Positions 58,456 through 64,000 of a stretch of DNA of 64,000 bases are shown piece after piece. Location of the stretch: the NCBI RefSeq assembly GCF_019049285.1, contig NZ_JAGMUL010000051.1, positions 1 through 64,000 of the forward strand. Reading direction: 5' to 3'. Position 1 is the first letter of the stretch, and each line of letters opens with the position of its first letter. A program made the translations under genes and the position numbers. Under the pieces are notes generated by a model. It was not told the DNA's origin, ran no database searches, and worked only from the letters and a program-made list of their open reading frames with translations. Source of the DNA: Streptomyces sp. AC550_RSS872 (GTDB lineage Bacteria > Actinomycetota > Actinomycetes > Streptomycetales > Streptomycetaceae).

Positions 58456-60045
58456 TCAGTTCCGGCGCAACATACGTGTCGCCCCCGTCGCCACCGTCGT
58501 CGCCAGGATCCAGCCCAGCAGGATCATCGCCGCGGCCAGCCACTGCCAGCCGCCGCTCAGCTGCCAGAACCCGACCTGGCCCAGGTCGATGACCGGCAGC
58601 AGCAGGTCGAGGGCGAAGAGGGGAGGGTTCCAGGTCGGGTGTTCGCCGCCCTTGAGCGGCGGAGGGGCGGCGTAGGTGAAGGCCACCGAGCTCGCCGCCC
58701 ACAGCACCGCCATCCACACCGCAGCGCGGCCCGGCCGATAGCCGTAGGCGACCATCCAGTCCTGCGCGTACCCCCACAGCTTGGCCGCGGGCGGGAGCGT
58801 CTCGCGGCGGCGGCGCTGCTTGGCGAGCAGCACCTCGCGCGCGTCCTCGTCCTCACCGCCGGCCCGCAGCACGGCCGCCAGCCGCTCGTACGGCTCCGGG
58901 TTGTACTCGGCGGTCGCCGCGGTCACCCACTCCAGCCGCCGCTCCAGCGGGAACGGGCCGCGCGGCACGAGGTTCTCGTAGGCGAAGCCGCCCATGTGCA
59001 GCAGGCCGGGGCCCGGCCAGGCGTCCGCCCGGTCCATCAGGTTGACGACCCGCGCCCCCGACAGCACGACCCCGCCGCGCTCCGGCCGCTCACCGAGGAA
59101 GCGCAGCTCGGGCGTCTGGATGCGGCGCAGCGACAGCTCCTGCTCGTCGGTGAAGGTGAACCGGGCCCGCTCCAGGTCCACCGCGTCCCCGAACCGCCCG
59201 TCGTCCAGCCGCACCCCGCCCTGGCACGCGAACCGCTGGATACGCGTCCCGCGCGCGGGCGTACGGCCGCTCAACAGCGGACTGCCGATGCCCGCCGGGG
59301 TCAAGTACAGCGTCCGCCCGACCGTCAGCTGGGGGGCGTTCAGGGCGAGCCGCGTGTACGGGTTGACCAGCCGCGCGCCCCGCAGGCTCAGCGACACGCC
59401 GATGGTGGCGCCGCGCAGACTCATCTCGCCGTGCGACTCCAGCATCTCGGCCTGGAGGTCCTGGCCGACGCTGATGCCGTCCGCGGCGATCGAGCGGCCG
59501 CTGCGGTCCCGGTAGACGATCGCCTGGTTGAGCAGCAGATCCGTGCCGATCTGGGCGTCGGTGAGCCGGATGCCGTTGTGGAAGCGGCAGCGCGGCAGAT
59601 GCAGGTCGCCCTCGGTGTGCACCCGGGCGGCCTCCAGGCGCGGCACGGCGCAGTTCACCAGCCGTACGGTCGTGAAGTGGGCCTCCGGCAGCCGGATCTC
59701 CCGGTCGAAGCGGCAGCCGCGCATCTCGACGTACGGCACCACGGTGCCGCCCGCGAGGTCCATCGTGTCGCTGATCCGCACGCCGACGAGCTTCAGCGAG
59801 GACACCCGTCCGGCGAGCGCGGGCGGCCCGTCCAGCAGCAGCCAGCAGACGATCCGCGCGCGTACGGTGCGCTCGTCGCCCCAGGGATGCCCGCCGTGCG
59901 GATCGTCGGCGACGGTGTCGCCGCTGCTCAGGTCGTACACGCTGCCGTTGCGGAAGGCCTGCCACATGCCAAGCTCGGCGGCGGTCAGGTCGTTCGGCAG
60001 GTCGTCCGGCAGGTCTCCGTCACGGAGGCCGGCACCTTCGGTCAC
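58456..60045 (-). CDS. Pentapeptide-like beta-helix protein with C-terminal membrane anchor
   Basis: 529 residues. Residues about 75-330 form repeated short strands of the A(D/N)LxG-related type (for example LRGATIGVSLSLRGARLV), expected to fold as a right-handed beta-helix. A helical region follows. Two C-terminal membrane helices (near 440-460 and 500-522) and a short loop close the protein. Such proteins are often labelled membrane-associated oxidoreductases, but I see no cofactor motif. GTG 60045 has only a weak ribosome-binding site. Confidence 0.7.
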   Translation of the reverse strand: MTEGAGLRDGDLPDDLPNDLTAAELGMWQAFRNGSVYDLSSGDTVADDPHGGHPWGDERTVRARIVCWLLLDGPPALAGRVSSLKLVGVRISDTMDLAGGTVVPYVEMRGCRFDREIRLPEAHFTTVRLVNCAVPRLEAARVHTEGDLHLPRCRFHNGIRLTDAQIGTDLLLNQAIVYRDRSGRSIAADGISVGQDLQAEMLESHGEMSLRGATIGVSLSLRGARLVNPYTRLALNAPQLTVGRTLYLTPAGIGSPLLSGRTPARGTRIQRFACQGGVRLDDGRFGDAVDLERARFTFTDEQELSLRRIQTPELRFLGERPERGGVVLSGARVVNLMDRADAWPGPGLLHMGGFAYENLVPRGPFPLERRLEWVTAATAEYNPEPYERLAAVLRAGGEDEDAREVLLAKQRRRRETLPPAAKLWGYAQDWMVAYGYRPGRAAVWMAVLWAASSVAFTYAAPPPLKGGEHPTWNPPLFALDLLLPVIDLGQVGFWQLSGGWQWLAAAMILLGWILATTVATGATRMLRRN

Positions 60046-60168
60046 GTTTCGCCCATCCCCCTCATCTACTCATGGGTTCGTACAACTGTTCATGCCCGCT
60101 GAGTGACGCTCCGAACGCAGGACGTGCAGGTGATCTTCCGGGTTCCCGTGGGATCTTGGAAAGGATCT

Positions 60169-60185
60169 GTATCAGCCATTGATAC
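60169..60185. promoter_or_regulatory. Inverted repeat upstream of hisD
   Basis: GTATCA (60169-60174) and TGATAC (60180-60185) are perfect arms around GCCAT, 42 bp before the hisD start and in the gap to a divergent gene. It may be an operator; the binding protein is unknown. Confidence 0.4.
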
Positions 60186-60226
60186 GCGCCAACGACGCCG
60201 GACCCGGGTCTGAGAGAATTGAGACC

Positions 60227-61576
60227 GTGATCTCCCGAATCGATCTGCGCGGCGACGCCCTCCCCGAGGGCCCCGCCCTGCGCGACCTGCTGCCCCGAGC
60301 CGACTTCGACGTTCAGGCCGCCCTGGAGAAGGTGCGTCCGATCTGCGAAGCCGTGCATCATCGGGGTGACGCGGCGCTGATCGACTTCGCGGAGAAGTTC
60401 GACGGGGTCAGGCTCGACCAGGTGCGGGTGGCCCCGGCGGCGCTCACGCGCGCGCTGGAGGAGCTCGACCCGGCCGTGCGCGCGGCCCTGGAGGAGTCCA
60501 TCCGCCGCGCCCGTCTCGTCCACCGCGAGCAGCGCCGTACGACGCACACCACCCAGGTCGTGCCCGGCGGCTCGGTCACCGAGAAGTGGGTGCCGGTCGA
60601 CCGGGTCGGGCTGTACGCGCCCGGCGGCCGCTCCGTCTACCCGTCGTCCGTGGTCATGAACGTCGTCCCGGCCCAGGAGGCCGGCGTCGAGTCGATCGCG
60701 CTCGCCTCCCCGGCACAGGCCGAGTTCGGTGGCCTCCCGCACCCGACGATCCTCGCCGCGTGCGCGCTGCTCGGCGTCGACGAGGTGTACGCCGCCGGTG
60801 GCGCGACGGCCGTCGCGATGTTCGCGTACGGTACCGAGTCCTGCCCGCCCGCCAACATGGTCACCGGCCCCGGCAACATCTGGGTCGCCGCCGCCAAGCG
60901 CTACTTCACCGGCAGGATCGGCATCGACGCCGAGGCCGGCCCGACCGAGATCGCGGTCCTCGCCGACTCCACCGCCGACCCGGTGCACGTCGCCTCCGAC
61001 CTGATCAGCCAGGCCGAGCACGACCCCCTGGCCGCCGCCGTCCTGGTCACCGACTCCGTGGAGCTCGCGGACGCGGTGGAGAAGGAGCTGGAGCCGCAGG
61101 TCGCCGCCACCAAGCACATCGACGACCGGATCGTCCCGGCCCTGGGGGGCAAGCAGTCCGCGATCGTCCTGGTCGACGGTCTCGACGAAGGGCTCCGGGT
61201 CGTGGACGCGTACGGCGCCGAGCACCTGGAGATCCAGACGGCCGACGCGGCCGCCGTGGCCGACCGGGTGCGCAACGCGGGCGCGATCTTCATCGGCCCG
61301 TGGGCGCCGGTCTCGCTCGGCGACTACGCCGCAGGGTCCAACCACGTGCTGCCCACCGGCGGCTGCGCCTGCCACTCCTCGGGCCTGTCCGTCCAGTCCT
61401 TCCTGCGCGGCATCCACATCGTCGACTACACCAAGGACGCGCTGGCCGAGGTCGCGCATCACGTGGTCACGCTGGCGGAGGCGGAGGACCTGCCGGCGCA
61501 CGGCGCGGCGATCAAGGCGAGGTTTGTCGGAGACGAACAAATGTCGCGTGGCTGGAAGGTACCCGAGAGCAAGTGA
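60227..61576 (+). CDS. hisD: Histidinol dehydrogenase
   Basis: A 449-residue zinc enzyme that oxidises L-histidinol to histidine in two NAD-dependent steps. Conserved parts are [46 protein letters not shown], and the catalytic and metal residues in GAEHLEI and [16 protein letters not shown] 60227 is chosen; GAGAAT lies 7 nt upstream and there is no Shine-Dalgarno. Its stop overlaps hisC (GTGA). Confidence 0.96.
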   Translation: MISRIDLRGDALPEGPALRDLLPRADFDVQAALEKVRPICEAVHHRGDAALIDFAEKFDGVRLDQVRVAPAALTRALEELDPAVRAALEESIRRARLVHREQRRTTHTTQVVPGGSVTEKWVPVDRVGLYAPGGRSVYPSSVVMNVVPAQEAGVESIALASPAQAEFGGLPHPTILAACALLGVDEVYAAGGATAVAMFAYGTESCPPANMVTGPGNIWVAAAKRYFTGRIGIDAEAGPTEIAVLADSTADPVHVASDLISQAEHDPLAAAVLVTDSVELADAVEKELEPQVAATKHIDDRIVPALGGKQSAIVLVDGLDEGLRVVDAYGAEHLEIQTADAAAVADRVRNAGAIFIGPWAPVSLGDYAAGSNHVLPTGGCACHSSGLSVQSFLRGIHIVDYTKDALAEVAHHVVTLAEAEDLPAHGAAIKARFVGDEQMSRGWKVPESK

Positions 61577-62685
61577 GCGACGTACGTATCGACGATCTCC
61601 CCGTACGGGACGAGCTGCGCGGCAAGTCCCCCTACGGCGCGCCCCAGTTGGACGTCCCCGTACGGCTGAACACCAACGAGAACCCCTACCCGCTGCCCGA
61701 GCCGCTGGTCGAACGGATCGCCGAGCGGGTGCGTGAGGCGGCCCGGAACCTCAACCGCTACCCGGACCGGGACGCCGTCGAGCTGCGCACCCAGCTCGCC
61801 AAGTACCTCACCGACACCTCCGGCCACGAGGTCGGCCTCGCCAACGTATGGGCGGCCAACGGCTCCAACGAGGTCATCCAGCAGCTGCTCCAGACCTTCG
61901 GCGGGCCGGGCCGTACGGCCATCGGCTTCGAGCCGTCGTACTCGATGCACGGCCTCATCTCGCGCGGCACCGGTACCGGCTGGATCTCCGGCCCGCGCAA
62001 CGAGGACTTCACCATCGACCTCGCGGCCGCCGAGAAGGCCATCGCCGAGCACCGGCCCGACGTCGTCTTCATCACCACCCCCAACAACCCCACGGGCACC
62101 GCGGTCCCGCCCGAGACCGTCCTCGCGCTGTACGAGGCCGCGCAGACGGCGAAGCCGTCGATGGTCGTGGTCGACGAGGCGTACATCGAGTTCAGCCACG
62201 GCGACTCGCTGCTGCCGCTGCTCGAAGGCCGGCCGAACCTCGTCGTATCCCGGACGATGTCCAAGGCCTTCGGCGCGGCCGGCCTGCGCCTCGGCTATCT
62301 CGCCGCGCACCCGGCGGTCGTCGACGCCGTCCAGCTCGTACGGCTGCCGTACCACCTGTCGGCCGTCACCCAGGCGACCGCGCTGGCCGCCCTGGAGCAC
62401 ACCGACACGCTGCTGAAGTACGTCGAGCAGCTGAAGGCGGAGCGGGACCGGCTGGTCACCGAGCTGCTGGCGATCGGCTACGAGGTCACCGCGTCGGACG
62501 CCAACTTCGTGCAGTTCGGGCGGTTCGACGACAGCCACGCCACCTGGCAGAAGATCCTCGACCGGGGCGTCCTGGTCCGGGACAACGGAGTGCCGGGCTG
62601 GCTGCGGGTCACCGCCGGAACCCCCGAAGAGAACGACGCGTTCCTCGACGCGGTACGTAAGTTGAAGAAGGAGCAAAGCGCATGA
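61573..62685 (+). CDS. hisC: Histidinol-phosphate aminotransferase
   Basis: A 370-residue fold-type I PLP enzyme. The N-terminal signature is [13 protein letters not shown]. The phosphate site is [10 protein letters not shown], and TTPNNPTGT and [10 protein letters not shown] follow. The PLP Lys is near residue 230 ([16 protein letters not shown]). GTG 61573 overlaps the hisD stop, and its own stop overlaps hisB by ATGA. Confidence 0.96.
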   Translation: MSDVRIDDLPVRDELRGKSPYGAPQLDVPVRLNTNENPYPLPEPLVERIAERVREAARNLNRYPDRDAVELRTQLAKYLTDTSGHEVGLANVWAANGSNEVIQQLLQTFGGPGRTAIGFEPSYSMHGLISRGTGTGWISGPRNEDFTIDLAAAEKAIAEHRPDVVFITTPNNPTGTAVPPETVLALYEAAQTAKPSMVVVDEAYIEFSHGDSLLPLLEGRPNLVVSRTMSKAFGAAGLRLGYLAAHPAVVDAVQLVRLPYHLSAVTQATALAALEHTDTLLKYVEQLKAERDRLVTELLAIGYEVTASDANFVQFGRFDDSHATWQKILDRGVLVRDNGVPGWLRVTAGTPEENDAFLDAVRKLKKEQSA

Positions 62686-63275
62686 ACCGCGTGGGACGCA
62701 TAGAGCGGGTGACGAAGGAGACCTCGGTCCTCGTCGAGATCGACCTCGACGGGTCCGGGAAGGTCGATGTGTCGACCGGCGTCGGCTTCTACGACCACAT
62801 GCTCGACCAGCTCGGCCGGCACGGTCTGTTCGACCTCACCGTGAAGACCGAGGGCGACCTGCACATCGACTCGCACCACACCATCGAGGACACCGCCCTC
62901 GCGCTGGGCGCCGCCTTCAAGCAGGCCCTCGGCGACAAGGTGGGCATCTACCGCTTCGGCAACTGCACGGTCCCGCTGGACGAATCCCTCGCCCAGGTCA
63001 CCGTCGACCTCTCCGGCCGCCCCTACCTCGTGCACACCGAGCCCGAGAACATGGCGCCGATGATCGGCGAGTACGACACCACGATGACCCGGCACATCCT
63101 GGAGTCCTTCGTCGCCCAGGCCCAGATCGCGCTGCACGTGCACGTGCCGTACGGGCGCAACGCCCACCACATCGTGGAGTGCCAGTTCAAGGCGCTCGCG
63201 CGGGCCCTGCGGTACGCCTCCGAGCGTGACCCGCGCGCGGCGGGCATCCTTCCCTCCACGAAGGGTGCGCTGTAA
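62682..63275 (+). CDS. hisB: Imidazoleglycerol-phosphate dehydratase
   Basis: A 197-residue monofunctional HisB. Metal-binding His motifs are [19 protein letters not shown] and [12 protein letters not shown]; the loop LDLSGRPY-like segment reads [10 protein letters not shown]. There is no phosphatase domain, as is normal outside enterobacteria. It overlaps hisC (ATGA) and is followed four bases later by a small membrane-protein gene. Confidence 0.96.
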   Translation: MNRVGRIERVTKETSVLVEIDLDGSGKVDVSTGVGFYDHMLDQLGRHGLFDLTVKTEGDLHIDSHHTIEDTALALGAAFKQALGDKVGIYRFGNCTVPLDESLAQVTVDLSGRPYLVHTEPENMAPMIGEYDTTMTRHILESFVAQAQIALHVHVPYGRNAHHIVECQFKALARALRYASERDPRAAGILPSTKGAL

Positions 63276-63279
63276 ACCC

Positions 63280-63444
63280 ATGAACGGGCTGTCCACCGTA
63301 CTGATCGTCGTCGGTCTCTTCCTGATCGGCGGGATCATCTCCTTCGTCAAGCAGCAGATGCCGAAGAGCCTCATCGTGCTGCTCTCGATCGGCGCCGCGA
63401 TGTGTCTGGTCGCGGGCGTCCTCAGGCTGGAGGTGTGGAATTGA
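63280..63444 (+). CDS. Small membrane protein within the his operon
   Basis: 54 residues with two hydrophobic segments ([19 protein letters not shown] and [19 protein letters not shown]) joined by KQQMPK. ATG 63280 lies four bases after hisB and the stop overlaps the hisH start (TTGA). There is no clear Shine-Dalgarno, so coupling to hisB is likely. It has no role in the histidine pathway that I know of, but tight packing between hisB and hisH implies co-expression. Confidence 0.8.
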   Translation: MNGLSTVLIVVGLFLIGGIISFVKQQMPKSLIVLLSIGAAMCLVAGVLRLEVWN

Positions 63445-64000
63445 CCGACTCCAAGAAGGTCGTGGTCTTCGACTACGGCTTCGGCAACGTCCGCTCCGCC
63501 GAACGCGCCCTCGCGCGCGCGGGCGCAGACGTCGAGATCACCCGTGACTTCGACAAGGCCATGAACTCCGACGGCCTGCTGGTGCCGGGCGTCGGCGCCT
63601 TCGCCGCCTGTATGAAGGGCCTCAAGGAGGCGCGCGGCGACTGGATCGTCGAGCGGCGACTGGCCGGCGGACGCCCCGTGATGGGCATCTGCGTCGGTAT
63701 GCAGATCCTCTTCGCGCGCGGCATCGAGCACGGCGTCGAGACCGAGGGCATGGGCGAGTGGCCGGGATCGGTCGAGCCGCTCCAGGCCGACATCGTGCCC
63801 CACATGGGCTGGAACACCGTCGACGTGGCGGCCGGCTCCGAGCTGTTCGCCGGCCTGGACACGGACGCGCGCTTCTACTTCGTGCACTCCTACGCCGTCC
63901 ACGACTGGACCCTGGAGACCGGGAACCCGCTGATGACCGCCCCGCTGGTCACCTGGTCGACGCACGGCAAGCCCTTCGTGGCCGCCGTGGAGAACGGCGC
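63441..64000 (+). CDS. hisH: Imidazole glycerol phosphate synthase glutaminase subunit HisH (partial)
   Basis: The first 186 or so residues of a class I glutamine amidotransferase; the end is outside the window. TTG 63441 follows GGAGG at about 7 nt and gives [19 protein letters not shown]. The nucleophile is in [12 protein letters not shown] (Cys near residue 80), with MGWNTV and YFVHSYAV further on; the catalytic His/Glu pair lies past the window edge. It supplies ammonia to HisF. Confidence 0.94.
   Translation, partial: MTDSKKVVVFDYGFGNVRSAERALARAGADVEITRDFDKAMNSDGLLVPGVGAFAACMKGLKEARGDWIVERRLAGGRPVMGICVGMQILFARGIEHGVETEGMGEWPGSVEPLQADIVPHMGWNTVDVAAGSELFAGLDTDARFYFVHSYAVHDWTLETGNPLMTAPLVTWSTHGKPFVAAVENG

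Overview
The window is a 64-kb piece of a Streptomyces chromosome. The evidence is the very high G+C content, frequent GTG and TTG starts, dense stop/start overlaps (ATGA, GTGA), and a gene order typical of Streptomyces: the dcw cell-wall/division cluster without mraZ, followed by sepF, yggT and divIVA, then ileS, lspA and rluD, dnaE, and the start of the his operon. No rRNA, tRNA, CRISPR array, transposase or biosynthetic gene cluster was seen.

Layout. (1) 0.16-3.7 kb: a minus-strand operon of a degenerate ABC ATPase, a YhgE/Pip-type membrane protein and a TetR regulator, with a clear promoter and a palindromic operator in front. (2) 3.8-6.0 kb: a HEPN-type protein, a SAM methyltransferase and a DUF3040 membrane protein. 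(3) 6.2-11.0 kb: a minus-strand moxR / DUF58 / transglutaminase operon, then a beta-carbonic anhydrase. (4) 12.0-30.1 kb: the dcw region rsmH-ftsL-ftsI-murE-murF-mraY-murD-ftsW-murG-ftsQ-ftsZ-pgeF-yggS-sepF-yggT-divIVA. It makes lipid II, builds the Z-ring and septal synthase, and supplies the polar-growth scaffold; it ends at a perfect hairpin terminator. (5) 30.3-33.8 kb: ileS on the minus strand behind a T-box riboswitch. (6) 34.1-38.1 kb: a DksA-type zinc-finger protein with a long repetitive tail, lspA, rluD and a GNAT acetyltransferase. (7) 38.2-47.4 kb: a frame-disrupted Na+/H+ antiporter, an SDR, an MscS channel, a dienelactone-hydrolase-like protein, PhoD phosphatase, a membrane-anchored DsbA-like thioredoxin, a polytopic membrane protein and a DUF2252 protein. 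(8) 47.6-60.0 kb: dnaE, a newly called 54-residue protein, a NYN-domain protein, an ABC exporter, DUF2567, ybaK, a LON-domain protein, a TPR-like protein and a pentapeptide-like membrane protein. (9) 60.2-64.0 kb: hisD-hisC-hisB-(small membrane protein)-hisH, with hisH cut off by the window end.

The most interesting signals are small. Between ftsQ and ftsZ lies a possible 24-codon leader ORF with a strong ribosome-binding site, an in-frame TTA (bldA-type) codon, and a stop inside an inverted repeat. A 21-codon coupled ORF precedes ftsW. A palindromic element breaks the antiporter gene. The DksA-like gene carries eight 45-bp in-frame repeats. The spacer before ybaK consists almost entirely of 12-bp tandem repeats. 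Several genes look leaderless, with a -10-like hexamer 6-8 nt before the start codon. All functions are inferred by reading the sequence; no database search was run.
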